Positions 46,970-58,392 of a stretch of 64,000 bases of DNA are shown piece by piece. The stretch is from NCBI GenBank assembly GCA_946894095.1, contig OX335655.1, forward strand, positions 12,090,001 through 12,154,000. The letters run 5' to 3'. The notes under the pieces are model-generated. The model ran no database searches and was not told the DNA's origin. It was given only the letters and a program-made list of their open reading frames with translations. Position 1 is the stretch's first letter; each line of letters opens with the position of its first letter. The stretch comes from Incurvaria masculella (taxonomy: Eukaryota; Arthropoda; Insecta; Lepidoptera; Incurvariidae). The translations under genes and the position numbers were made by a program.

Positions 46970-47255
46970 GGGTCTTGACGGGTCATCGTTTTCAACCGGT
47001 AAGGCTGGCCTTGGTTCGGATTCCATGTAAATCTGCAGCGGGTAAGTCCATGGTTCGAAACCCATGTAAAACTGTAAAATACCACGTGGTAGGGTAAGGT
47101 CTGCCCAGGTCAACAACAATGAAATATTACCCGTGTTTTACATTCAGTTCAACGTAGACGTGTTCATAACAACGGAAGGTCCCGGCATGGCACCGAGTTC
47201 CTCTGGAAAAGCGGTGATAATGACAGTAGTTAGGACATTATCAATCCATTGGCAG
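46970..47255 (+). mobile_element. SINE with 5S/tRNA-like head, copy 1
   Basis: gagggtcttgacgggtcatc, then ttggttcggattccatgtaa and a second B-box-like ggttcgaaacc, then the body ccacgtggtagggtaaggtc and ggaaggtcccggcatggcac. A 30-40 bp internal repeat has doubled the B-box-like part. Copied at 61959-62244. Confidence 0.55.
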
Positions 47256-47285
47256 TTTCATTATAAACATGACGCCGGCTTCATT

Positions 47286-48224
47286 AAAAACCGGAATGCT
47301 GAGAACCAAAGGTGTTTAAAAAAAGCCTAATACACCACGCCTCAGAAAACCACTGAGCGATGCACCATTCCTGCGAATTTGCGCACTATCGCTAAGCTAT
47401 CGAGCTTGTTCAAATTGATTGTACTCATGGGATAACCATATAATACCTAAACGATAACTACGAGAACAAGTATTTCAGTGTTTTGTGCAGAAAAAATATT
47501 AAAGTGAATTCAAACTGATGCTACAATTAAAATAATTAATTTGTAAAGATAACTTCTGCCCTGCACTCTGGCACCACACAACGGCGCAGTAAAAAGTGCT
47601 CGGCATTGTTCCGAAGACTTCACATCTATTTCCTGGTAGAATCCCTTTCTTCGCTGCACGGTACTCGCTCGGCAGACAATTTATCATCTTGCGAGAGCAT
47701 CCCGTAACTAAACAAGAAGCGATAAAATCTATGGCCCTGAACTCTGCTCTGCTGTAAATCTCGGCTTTATAAAATATGTAAGAGATTGCCTGGCGGCTGG
47801 GAGGTAGTTTTTTAGGTGTAGACTTGTTTAGTAGTTTTAGGCCCGTGATATTGGCACAAATGAGAAGTCATGAGCATTCGGTGTTTTATTATTTGGAAGG
47901 GAAAACAGTTATTTTTTTAACAATTTAAATTCAAGCAATATGTTACCACCTAGTTAGGTTTCTAATAAAATGATTTTCAAGGAATGTGACATGTATGTGT
48001 GTGATCTTAAACACTGTGTTAATAGGAAGCATTGATTACGGTCGGAGGGCCTGCAGGAGAATACCAAATTATGGGTATGCAGCAGGTGGCGAAATTGGAA
48101 GACGCAATACCCGGGAGTGGTATGTTTTGCTGGTTCGGATTGACCCTTGCAGTATATTCGTAAAGTAGTTCTTTCTCTATTATAATTAATGTGTCCTTGC
48201 TTCACGGTCAATTAAACATACATT
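47286..48224. mobile_element. Right part of the long-TIR element, duplicated
   Basis: Equals 40532-41470. The left arm is missing because of the duplication breakpoint. Confidence 0.7.
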
Positions 48225-49194
48225 CGTGTCATATTACTTGGAAAAAGCGAGGTACATGCTAAGTATGAAAAAGTATATTTACTTAATATGAGTTTTATGT
48301 ATTCTTTCCTTGATTAAAAAAAATGGAACCATTATTAGAAATATTAACCTTATTATTTCTTATCTTTTGAATCTTTACTAATAACTGTCTCTCTGTGACG
48401 TTTTCACGCCTAAACAGCTTAACAAATTTTGATGAATTTCGGTATAGAAAATGATATAGGCTAACTTTTACCTGGGCGAAAATTAAACTCCAAGGGGTAT
48501 AGAAGTTTGTATGGGGAACTCATAAAACATTAAATGTTAGGTTCAGCCCGACATCAGTTCGCAACGAGATTGACACGAGCGTAGCCAGGTAATTCAGCTA
48601 GTGGATAATAAATTAAAAAGTTACAATGGGTAAGCAATGACAACGGAACAACATAAATGCAAATGGCGATAAAACGTTTGTGCAAATATGAAAATGTCAA
48701 ATGAAAATATTTTTTTACCGTGAGGGATAAATGGTAAAAACAAATTTGCATCTAGTGGGGCATCGTTAAATATATATTAAAAAAACTTAATAATTTTCCC
48801 TACAATACATGGTTTTGTTTAATTATAATCTAAATATTTATTTTCGTCGACATATTAAAGTTCAAGTGTTATAAGGATAAAATGAAGTTTAGTTTGAAAT
48901 ACTTTTACAAATAAAACTAGAAATTTCACTGAAGAGTACTCATATTGAATACGAATAGCAAGAAAACTATTATTATAGAATACCATGGTTACTTCCGCTG
49001 GTCGACCAAATCTTAATTAAAATTTCAGTCGTTTCATTAGTCCAAAGTTGTTAACAATTCGCTAACAAAATATACTCATACAACATTAACTGGTGTCTTT
49101 TCTAGGAACCCTAACTTAATGCGAAACAAACTTTAGAATTAAAAGATAATAATCTTTTTTGACCTTCTTAAAATGTTCACTTGACAACTAATTT

Positions 49195-49629
49195 TGGTTT
49201 AATTGTTATGTCTGGAACCCTTACTTCAGGAAGGATATTGACCTTTTGGAGAGAGTACAGAGACGTGCAACTAAGATGGTGATGCCCCTTAAGAACAAAT
49301 CATATAAAAACAGATTGAATGCACTGGGCCTCACTACTCTAGAAGAAAGAAGACACCGGGGTGACTTGATCGAAACTTTTAAAATTCTAAATGGACTTTA
49401 CGATGTACCCAACCTTCGAACCATATTTACTATGAATACTAATGAAAGACTTCGTGGACATTCTTTAAAACTTAACCAAAGTAACTTCAACTCTAACCCA
49501 AGAAAACATTTAATATCTAACCGAGTGGTGGACTCTTGGAACAAACTGCCACAAGAAGTGATCAGTGCTATAACAATGAACGGGTTTAAAAACAACACTC
49601 AACCAATGACATACACGCATAAGCTTTAA
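49195..49629 (+). pseudogene. 5'-truncated LINE, C-terminus of reverse transcriptase (copy 2)
   Basis: A duplicate of 42441-42875 with the same protein throughout, including NRVVDSWNKLPQEVI, and the same following (taaa)n tail. It arose by segmental duplication, not by a second retrotransposition, because the flanks match too. Confidence 0.85.
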
Positions 49630-49643
49630 GCTGCTAGTGTATA

Positions 49644-49698
<55 letters not shown>

Positions 49699-50740
49699 AT
49701 CAATAAATAAATTTATTTTTACCCATAAGTATTCATACAATCCACCGGTACTCTTGCGTATTGAATTCTTTCTTGCCTATTCAATACACACAGTCGGTGT
49801 ATTCAACAACAGTTCAATCGCTCTTTTGGCGAAATGCTCCCCGATTCTTATTGAGATCTGAATTGAGAGCTCTTTAGCTTTTTCAGTCAATAGACCGAGA
49901 GTTTATTGCTATTACATTACGATAACTCGCAAGAAAATATGTACGACGTAAAGATTTCAAGTATTCTTTTCTCATACCAATTTCAATATTTGTTTAGGTA
50001 TGGGAAAATGTCTCATTGTTACTTTTAATTGAAGAATGTCCTTAATTTTGATTGCACATCTTAATTTGTGGCGCACGTATATGTATTACGAATATATTAG
50101 ATACATAATAATAATATCAAGTTATAGACTGGGAACCTTGCAGCAATAGTATCTTGGATAAAGGATTTATATTATGTAACTATTAGTTGGAATGCTTGGG
50201 ATTTGAGGAGGCATTCTTCGTCTTTTCCTGTCCACTGCTGGACGTAGGCCTCCCCCAGAATTCGCCAAGTTGTGCAGTTTCTGCTGTCTGAATTATATCG
50301 TCACCGTAACAGAAGGTGCATTGCAGGGTAGAACTTCGAAAGTCAATGTTCCTCCTGAACTTATGCCCGGCTGTATGACTACTTCCCAAAAACCCATCTG
50401 TCTCCAAGCTCTAGAGTACATTACTTCTGCGCTGCAGAGCAGCGCGCTCTGGCGCAGCGTCGGCGCCGGGAGAGCCCGAGAAATGTAAATCGCCGGAGAT
50501 TATAAAACAAACTTTCGATTCAATTACATCGCTCTTTCCATTAGGTGTGCTTCAACCTGCCGCCTGGCCGGCGCCGCGCCCCGCGTCCCACCTCCCCGCC
50601 CCGCCCCGCCGCCCGCAGGGCCTGCATGAACGCCACGCAGGGCGTCCGTCTGAATTGGCATGCACCACCTTAAAATAATCTTATGATGGTTTTACTGGAA
50701 TAATTTAAAATGAACTAGGCGTTAGCTCTGATAATAGCCA

Positions 50741-51320
50741 TAGTACGAGAGCGGACCGTCGTCAACCCTACGTCATCGAGTAACACCATGGGACCCATTT
50801 GTGGTTGTGCGGATTAGAATAGGCTTCCTAAAAATACTAGGTTGCCTGACCCAAACCTGGAACGTTTTGTGCAGTAGGTAATATTAAATCACTTTTTTGG
50901 TAGAATTTAACGTCATCGAGTAACAACATGAGACCTAGCACAATCGGTAAAGGTCATCAAGAAAAGCTAAAAAAAAGTAGGTTGGCTCATCCTACCTTGG
51001 CACGTTCTGAGGTTGGCCGGTTTTAAAATGTCAAAAAATTAAAAAAAATACGTCATCGAGTAACAAGATGACAATACCACCATTCGATAGTCCTATGAAC
51101 ATACTTCATAAAAAAATTAGGTTGGCTGCCCTCAGCCTGGCACGTTTCCTACGCGGCCATGTTGAACGTCGGATGCGCCCAGTTCTTAAATTCATCAATT
51201 GTTAAATTAATATAATATAACAATTTTGTGATATGTCTATCTATAAACAGTGATGTTTTTATTGATCAGAACTCATCTTGAATAGGTTAAAAAAAACCAA
51301 AATGAAATATTTGTGATATA
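50741..51320 (+). repeat. Left terminal inverted repeat (580 bp) with 140-bp subrepeats
   Basis: It pairs with 58393-58972 along its whole length. The block cgtcatcgagtaac occurs at 50771, 50911 and 51051, exactly 140 bp apart. Each is followed about 70-90 bp later by a taggttggct-like and a cctggcacgtt-like block. These look like repeated binding sites for a transposase. Confidence 0.92.
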
Positions 51321-51508
51321 GGTATTGATTGATTACGTGATATTAGGGCATTGTCGTATCTAATTATTAACTAAGTTTAACTCAAGTTAACTTTAGGTTA
51401 TGATGCACATAGTTCCGCATACTTGAAGAGTAAAAACCGGAAGTTTCATATACATATGCTTTCGGAATCTACCGTATGGATCATTCAACGTAGGGAATCG
51501 CAACTCCA

Positions 51509-52243
51509 GTCAGCCCATGCCTACGGCATTAGAGGCGCACGCTTTAAATTCTGCCACGGCCCTCGTTATTACAAAATTTTAATCAGATTGAATGTAAACA
51601 TAACGTAATGAAGATTTTTTAATAGTCATAATAAAATAAATCGCCACAAAACTTAAACCCATAAGTGAAGTATCTCAAAGTTACTATTCTTTAATTCACA
51701 TGAATTTAGGGTAAATATTCTAGAGTATATTTCCATTCTTTAAACATTTCAATGTATATGTTTTCTATAAATATATACGCAACGTTGCCGGGTCTATACA
51801 GAAGTAAATGTCCACATCGTCACTCACATATTAAGGAAGTTTAGTAAGCTTTGGCGTCACTCTCTTTTCTTTATTTACGTATCTCTTTTATTTTATCGTA
51901 AAAAAGTTGCAATGTATCCAAACCGAAGCGGAATTTTAAATTAACAGCTCTTAAGTCGTAGGTATAGTTTAAATAATACCTGAAAAGCTCTGTAAAAATA
52001 TTTATGTATTAGTTATAGAAAACATATACATTTAAATGTTTAAAGGATGGAAATAACCATGAATATTTAACCTAAAGTCCTGTGAATTAAAGAATAGTAA
52101 CTTTGTGGCGATTTATTTTATTATGACTATTAAAATTCTTCATTACATTAGGTTTACATTCAATCAAATTTGAATTATGTAATGATGAGCTCCGTCGCCG
52201 AATGTAAAGCGTGCTCCTCTAATGTCGTAGGCATGGGCTGACA
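51509..52243. mobile_element. Foldback element (735 bp, arms about 230-260 bp)
   Basis: Left arm: agtcagcccatgcctacggc, aatcagattgaatgtaaaca, ttaatagtcataataaaata. Right arm: the inverse, ending cgtaggcatgggctgacagg. The central loop of about 240 bp is unpaired. Imperfect pairing shows an old insertion. No coding. Confidence 0.7.
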
Positions 52244-52244
52244 G

Positions 52245-52515
52245 GGTTTGAAGAAAGGACCTTAAAGCGATGCATACTCCAGTGGCAACAAGAAAACATT
52301 TTAAAACCTGTGTACGATTTAGTCCTTCTGATGAGTCTAGTGTTAGATCCAGAATTTATACTATTATTTTTGTCATGAACTACTATAGTGACCTGTAAAC
52401 AAAGAGACAAATTACAAAACCTTATTATTCTTACAGCAAAAAAAACGACATAATATTAAACCTTTAAATGCTACCACCTACAAAAAAATAAGAGTACAAT
52501 GGTTTGAGAACAGTC
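52245..52515 (-). mobile_element. LINE family A, 3' untranslated fragment
   Basis: Matches 8209-8390: aaagcgatgcatactccagt, then ctttaaatgctaccacctac and agagtacaatggtttgagaa. It is probably the downstream half of the copy whose RT part lies at 57374-58358. Confidence 0.65.
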
Positions 52516-53880
52516 AGTCAATCCGTCAGCGTGTTTGCGACCACTGCGGGACATACGCCTCTCTAATCCTTCTCCAGTCCTACCGGCCCACAGCGGTACG
52601 GACCCACTGCTTTCCCCAAAGCACTTGATGCCGTCTTTCCACCTGATGGGTGGTCTTCCCACACTCCGTTTGCCTGTCCACGGCCGCCAGTGTAGGACAC
52701 GGTTACTCTAACGGTCGTCATCTCGTCGGCTGACGTGACCAGCCCACTCATAACCGGGAGGACGCACTGGAATTTAAGCTTTCCGAAGGCAGCCCAACCC
52801 AGTTGAATCCGTCGCTCAACCTCCAAAGACAGTCTTTGTATACCAAGCCGCAGGATTTGACCGAGATAACAATTTGTCCTCCCGTCATACCCTCAGTCGC
52901 CATGACCTTGATTTTATCCCGGTTCATCTTCAGACCTACCTATCTTTCTACTACTTATCTTTATAAAGGTCTTCCAGCATTGTTTGAAGCTGAACTCGGG
53001 AATTTGACAGAAGAACAATGTGAAAGGCGAAGCGAAGATGACTGAGGAAAATATTAATTAACGTTGATACCCATGTTGTCCCATTCAAGCGTCTTGAACA
53101 CATATTCCGATGCGCTTGTGAAGAGCTTGGGTGGGATCACATCCCCCTCCCTAACGCCTTTAGCAAGAGGGATGGGTTGGGTATTTTAATGAAGCCTCAC
53201 AGTCATCGTCGCGGACCGATACAGATTTCGGAGTACCTCGATGTAGCGGTGGTCGATTCTACACCTCAGGAGGGAGTTTTCGACAGCCCATTTTTCAACT
53301 GAGTCGAACGCCTTCTCGTAAAGGACTAGAAAAGAAGTGGAAGGCTACAAAGAGCGGCTTGTTGTACTCCTCGCACTTCTGCACCACTTGTCTCACAGTA
53401 AATATGTGATCCATTATGCCGTATCCTTTCCTGAACCCAGCTTGCTCACGAGGCTGGTACTGATCCAGCCTCTGTGTCAGCCAACTCGTGATGACTCATG
53501 AAAAGACCTTGTATACGTGGCTTAGAAGTGAGATAGGTCGATAGTTCTTCAACTTCGCCTTATTTTTTTGAGAACTGCTATGCACAGTGTTTGCAGTTCC
53601 TGATGGTCTCCCGCCATACTTTAGCAGTTCCATCGCTATCCCGTCCTCATCTGGAGCCTTTAGTCCTTTCAAAACAGCCTTTATCTCATAGACACTAATC
53701 TCCGGCAGATCCTCGGTGTAGTATCTAGTGAGCGGGGCACGCCTATCAGAGTCGAGTGGTTTGCTTGGGCTCGGGGCATGCATTGCTGCGGAGTACAATT
53801 CGTCATAATTTTTTACCACCGCCTCAAGTATATCCGTCTTTATTGCAGTGACAACCTCATCCGCTCGCTCGAGTTTTGAA
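52516..53880 (-). pseudogene. RTE-clade LINE pol, minus-strand copy
   Basis: On the minus strand, in order: a linker (YYTEDLPEISVYEIKAVLKG), LKAPDEDGIAMELLKYGG, KNYRPISLLSHVYKVFS, an EQAGFRKGYG-like block, and then many stops and shifts through the palm region. It regains ERRIQLGWAAFGKLKFQCVL and PVMSG, and ends with VWEDHPSGGK and the EAYVQQWTQTR-like end typical of lepidopteran RTE elements. The order and the short 3' end fit RTE. The 5' part, including the endonuclease, is missing. It faces a plus-strand copy starting near 53975. Confidence 0.75.
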
Positions 53881-53974
53881 ATTTAGTTAGCGCCGGTAGA
53901 GAAGGCACGGGAAAACACTTTACTGTCTCGATTTTCCTCTATAACGCGCTCAACCAACTTCATGTTCCCTTGGC

Positions 53975-56275
53975 GAATATCGCTACGGGATATGGTGCGT
54001 AACGAGGCAATCCGCCGACGTACCAAAGTAGTCGATATTGGACACCGGGTGGCTAAGCTAGCTAGAAGGAGGAGTAGCCGCTCTTTGTAGCCTTCGTGGA
54101 CTACGAGAAGGCGTTCGACTCAGTTGAAAAATGGGCCGTCGAAAACTTCCTCCTGAGGTGCAGAATCGACCACCGCTACATCGAGGTACTCCGAAATCTG
54201 TATCGGTCCGCGACGATGACTGTGAGGCTCCATTAAAATACCTAACCCATCCCTCTTGGTAAAGGCGTTAGGCCGGGGGATGTGATCTCAAATCAAATAA
54301 AATCAAAAATATCAAATCGAAATATTTTATTCGCAGTGATTACATTACAATATTAAGAATTTGCATAACAGATTATAATACTGATACCAATCATGTGAAT
54401 TCGTCGTTTTACACAATAATATTAAAATAACTGAAATCGTAGAAAGTTTGGTCAAGCAACCATGTACCTAACTTCTTTTTAAATCTTATGTTAGTTTCTT
54501 CTCGCAAGTCTCTTGGTAGCTTATTATACATATTAATACTATTGAAGTGGACCCCCTTCTCGAATTTTGATGTTGAGTGTGCAGCTTGCTGGATCACATT
54601 TTTATTTCTCGTCGAATATCCGTGTTTAAAATTATTATATGATTCCGGATAATTTCTCACATAAAAAATAGTTCTTTGTACATACACATCATACATAGTA
54701 TGCAATTTTAGGTTTTTAAACAAAGGCGTGCAAACAAGTGCGTCCCATTTAGAGTGTGTAATTATCCGAATTGCTTTCTTTTGTAGTCTAAATACTGAAA
54801 CCGCTTCCCCTGAAGAACCCCAGAACTCAATGCCATAGGTCATGACAGAGTATAAATAACCGAAGTAGGCACTCTTCAGGGTATCCAAGTCACAGCATTT
54901 AGACAGGGTTCTGAGGCAATAACAAGCTTTTGTTAATTTATCACAAACATGTTGAATGTGTTTGTCCCATCGTAACTTTTGATCCAACGTGAAGCCTAAG
55001 AATATAGTAGATGTTGCAAACGTTATGACTTCACCGTTATATTCGATAAACATCTCATCATTCACTTCATGTTCAATATTTTTCATCTTAAAATGTACAC
55101 AGTGTGTTTAGCACTATTTAACATTAACCCATTTGCTGCGAACCATTTACCCAACTCCTCAATTATTTTTGTTGTTTTTGTAAGGAGTGTTTCAATAATT
55201 TTATTAGTAACAATTACATTTGCGTCGTCAGCGTAAATTACTATGGTTTTCGCGAGAAGTACCAGCATAGTGTCTTTTGCAATGTCATTAATAAAAATAA
55301 TAAACAGCAATGGTGCCATGATTGAGCCTTGAGGTACTCCGTAATCGGTTTCAAATAATCGTGATACAGAGTAATCGATAATTCCATTTGTTCTGTTTTT
55401 ATATCTTATATTTACGTTACTTTCTCAACCACATTTTCTAACCCAAGCTCTTCACAAACGCATCGGAATATGTGTTCAAGACGCTTGAATGGGAAAACAT
55501 GGGTATCAACGTTAGTGAATTTTTTCCTCAGTCATCTTCGCTACGCCGATCATATTGTTCTTCTGTAAAATTCCCGAGTTCAGCTTTAAACCATGCTGGA
55601 AGACCTTTATAAAGCATCGATAAAGGTAGGTCTGAAGATGAACCGGGATAAAACCATGGTCATGGCGACTGAGGGTATGACGGGAGGACCAATCGTTATC
55701 GACGTAGAAGTGATCGAACAGGTTGAGCGACGTATATCTCGGTCAAATCCTGCGGCTTCGTATACAAGGACTGTCTTTGGAGGTTGAGCGACGGATTCAA
55801 CTGGGTTGGGCTGCCTTCGAAAAGCTTAAATTCGCTCTAAGGTCTGACCTAGAAATTTAAAGACCCGAACATATGACCAGTGCGTCCTCCCGGTTATGAC
55901 ATGACGTACGGGTGTGAAACGTGGACTCTGACGGTCGCCGTTGTCCAAAGGATAAAAGCTGCTCGCTACGGGATATGGTACGTAAAGAGGCAATCCGCCG
56001 ACGTACCAAAGTAGTCGATATTGGACACCGCGTGGCTAAGCTCAAATAGCAGTGGGCTGGTCACGTCAGCCGAAGAGACGACGACCGTTGGAGTTACCGT
56101 GTCCTACACTGGCGGCCGTCAACAGGCAAACGGAGTGTGGGAAGACCACTCGCCAGGTGGGAAGATGAGACAAGTGCGTCGGCGGAAAGCAGTGGTTCCG
56201 TACCGCTGAGCCGGGAGGACTGGAGAAGGATTGGAGAGGCGTATGTCCAGCAGTGGACGCAAACACGCTGACTGA
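53975..56275 (+). pseudogene. RTE-clade LINE pol, plus-strand copy, split by another LINE
   Basis: Positions 53979-54058 repeat a C-terminal piece (IRRRTKVVDIGHRVAKL) that also occurs in place at 55963-56042. Then 54075-54289 gives PLFVAFVDYEKAFDSVEKWA, VENFLLRCRIDHRYIEVLR up to GVRPGDVI. The frame resumes at 55437 after the insertion with the catalytic box LRYADHIVLL, in which the second aspartate of ADD is His, then QCVLPVMT, TYGCETWTLT and the terminal block ending about 56275. It is a mirror of the minus copy at 52516-53880 over most of its length. Dead: several stops, a catalytic change and an insertion. Confidence 0.75.
54290..55436 (-). pseudogene. LINE family B, 5'-truncated RT, inserted in the RTE copy
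   Basis: Minus strand: YGVPQGSIMAPLLFIIFIND, catalytic YADDANVIV, then one frameshift near 55083 and the C-terminal part: FLGFTLDQKLRWDKHIQHV, VMTYGIEFWGSSGEAVSVFR, STRNKNVIQQAA, NMYNKLPRDLREET. The 3' end at 54290-54320 is a short (attttg)-like tail. The flanking RTE text continues as ...gggatgtgatct / acccaagctcttcac, matching the uninterrupted minus RTE copy (gatcccacccaagctcttca on its strand), so the junctions are placed to within a few bases. CR1/Jockey-group architecture, related to but distinct from LINE family A. Confidence 0.82.
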
Positions 56276-57170
56276 CTAACCGACATTGCGAAAATTGTAC
56301 CCATGTTCTCGAAGCACAGGGTCCATTTCGGTGAAGATATGGTCCTTGTCACACCACCGCTGTGCTCTGAGTCTCAATGCTCTTGCGACCGATTCCAAAT
56401 GCACCCACACAAATGCACCAAAATGAGCATGATGCGAAGTAGCTTGTAGACAACGATTTGTGTGTGTCGGCTTGCGGTACACTGTGTGGCTTAGGATTCC
56501 ATCCAATCGTCGAGCAACAAGTACTTCCAAGAACGCCAAAGTGCCTACCTTCTCACAATCTACTGTATATTTTAAATTTGTGTGAACCTAATTAAGATGA
56601 GAGATGAAAGCGTCGAGTGATTGGCAACCATGTGACCAGATTGAAATCACGTCCTCCACGTACCGTACCCAAAACATTGACTTAAGAGGTGAAGTTTGCA
56701 ATGTGCGGTGTTCCAGCGGTTCCATGAAAAGGTGCCTGGTGATCCCATTGCTACACCTTCTCGCTGGATGTAGTATTGTCCTTGCCACAGAAAGTATGTC
56801 GTAGTGAGACAATATGGCAGGAGCTTGACGCACTCAGTGTCGATGTCGTTGCTGATGACTAAGTTTCTGATGATGTCGAGGGACTCTTATACATGTCGTC
56901 TGTACGTCTGTATACAGCGACTCGACGTCAAAGCTCACTAATAGATCCATGCATGCCAACTTCACTGTATACAACAATTCCACAAAATGGGCCGAATCTT
57001 TAACGTAGGACGACGTCTTGCCAGACAGGGGTTGAAATATTGAGGCGACATGTTTAGCGAGGAGGTAGGTAGGAGCATTTATCTGGCTGACTATTGGTCT
57101 AAGGGGGTTCCCGTCTTTGTGAATTTTAGGAAGACCGTAGAAGCGCTACCACCGCATTTCCGCTACCACC
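56276..57170 (-). pseudogene. Penelope-like reverse transcriptase fragment
   Basis: Minus strand from 57165: [20 protein letters not shown], the diagnostic start of Penelope-like RTs. Then [13 protein letters not shown], the catalytic line MFWVRYVEDVISIWSHG (usual YVDD is YVED) with AFISHLN, and MAFLEVLVARRLDGILSHTV with YRKPTHTNRCLQATSHH, the conserved region after the palm. One gap or frameshift lies between 56539 and 56588. The GIY-YIG endonuclease is not present. Such elements use the RT to copy RNA at exposed 3' ends. This copy is partial and broken. Confidence 0.82.
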
Positions 57171-57183
57171 TCGACCCACACCT

Positions 57184-57345
57184 ATGACTTACGACCACGG
57201 CGAGCCTAGTTGTCAGTCGTCTGCTGCGTATGAACGTGGCGGACAACCTCCTTGACAACGGGCGGAACGATCAGCTCGATACGTCGGCGAATGTCTCCTC
57301 CCGCCGCGTGAAAAGCCATATTAATTTTCAAATATATTTAACGAC
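57184..57345. repeat. Penelope-associated terminal module
   Basis: ttacgaccacggcgagccta, gtcgtctgctgcgtatgaac and cctcccgccgcgtgaaaagc match 27900-28140. Adjacency to the RT fragment suggests it is a terminal repeat of the same element family. A hammerhead ribozyme is known from some Penelope termini. I saw a gaaacgtc-like string in the other copy but not the full core. Confidence 0.5.
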
Positions 57346-57373
57346 CACGGTAACCCCAAAAAAATCACAAGTA

Positions 57374-58358
57374 AGGTTATTTCTTTAGTTATAGCTGAAG
57401 ATAGATCATTTGCTGTATTTAATACATCACAATTCACATTACGTATTTGGGTCCCCAGTGCATTAAACTCGTTTTACTGTCATTTAAAAGTAGGTTATTG
57501 GCTTCACACCATAATTTAAGTGAGTTCATAGCTTGTATAAAGGACTCCCGTAGTTCTGATATACGATTTTTTGAAATTGATGATTTGTCATCCGCAAATA
57601 AAATCATATCATTATCTGTTGCGATGCAGCTTGAAATATCATTTATTACAACATATAAAACCACGGTCTTAGAACTGAACCCTGCGGTATACCCATAGTG
57701 ATTGATTCTACATCAGACTTAGTACCGTTTACTTCGCAATTTTGTTGTCTATTTAATATATATAATTTACAAATACCTCATTTATTTTCCCTAACAACAT
57801 AAGTGTTCTAGTTTTCCTGGAAGTATTTTGTGATCTACACAGTCAAAAGCTTTTGATACATCACAGAAAATGCCGTAGGTGCTCATAGATTTAACTAGAG
57901 AAGTTAAAATAGATATTAACATCAAGGCAATGGCATCTCCTGTTGACCTACACTTACGAAATCCGAATTGATTATAAAATAATAACACTGTGAATGTAAG
58001 GACACAGGCCGATAATTTTCAACATCATTATGAGATCCCTTTTTAAGCAATGGTATTAACCTAGTAATTTTGTAATAAGTCTGGAAATGTGCCATCTTAA
58101 ATACAATTCTAAGAGGTTCTATAATACTGCCCCATATGGACTTTAACAGATTAGTAGATATGTTCCATAAACCTTGCGGTCCTTTGGACTTAGGTCTCTG
58201 TTACTTTTTGAATCTCAGAACAGCTAACAGATTCAAAAGTGACAGACTTCTTATTGCGTGGTAAAAATATTTTGAGTTGCTCTAATGCGAGATTTACAAT
58301 TTATTGGATGTATTTAGTTGTATCTTGCGCGACAGAAGAAAAATATTTGTTGAAATGA
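57374..58358 (-). pseudogene. LINE family A, reverse transcriptase fragment
   Basis: Matches 9304-10378 of the better copy. Residues visible on the minus strand include NQFGFRKCRSTGDAIALML, GIFCDVSKAFDCVDHKIL, VINDISSCIATDNDMILFADD and AMNSLKLWCEANNLLLNDSK. Several frameshifts and small deletions. The part between this and the 3' fragment at 52245-52515 is replaced by the RTE, LINE B and Penelope material. Confidence 0.82.
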
Positions 58359-58392
58359 ATTTTTTTGCAACCATTGCACCCAAACTATCAAT

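Larger units (their letters stand above)
40532..47276. repeat. Large tandem duplication, first copy (6.74 kb, uninterrupted)
   Basis: 40532-43986 equals 47286-50740 with a constant offset of 6754. 43984-47262 equals 58973-62251 with a constant offset of 14989. Every stretch I compared was identical, including the (taaa)n tract and the ten-G run; one 1-bp length change lies near 47263. This copy is the empty site for the element at 50741-58972. Confidence 0.93.
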
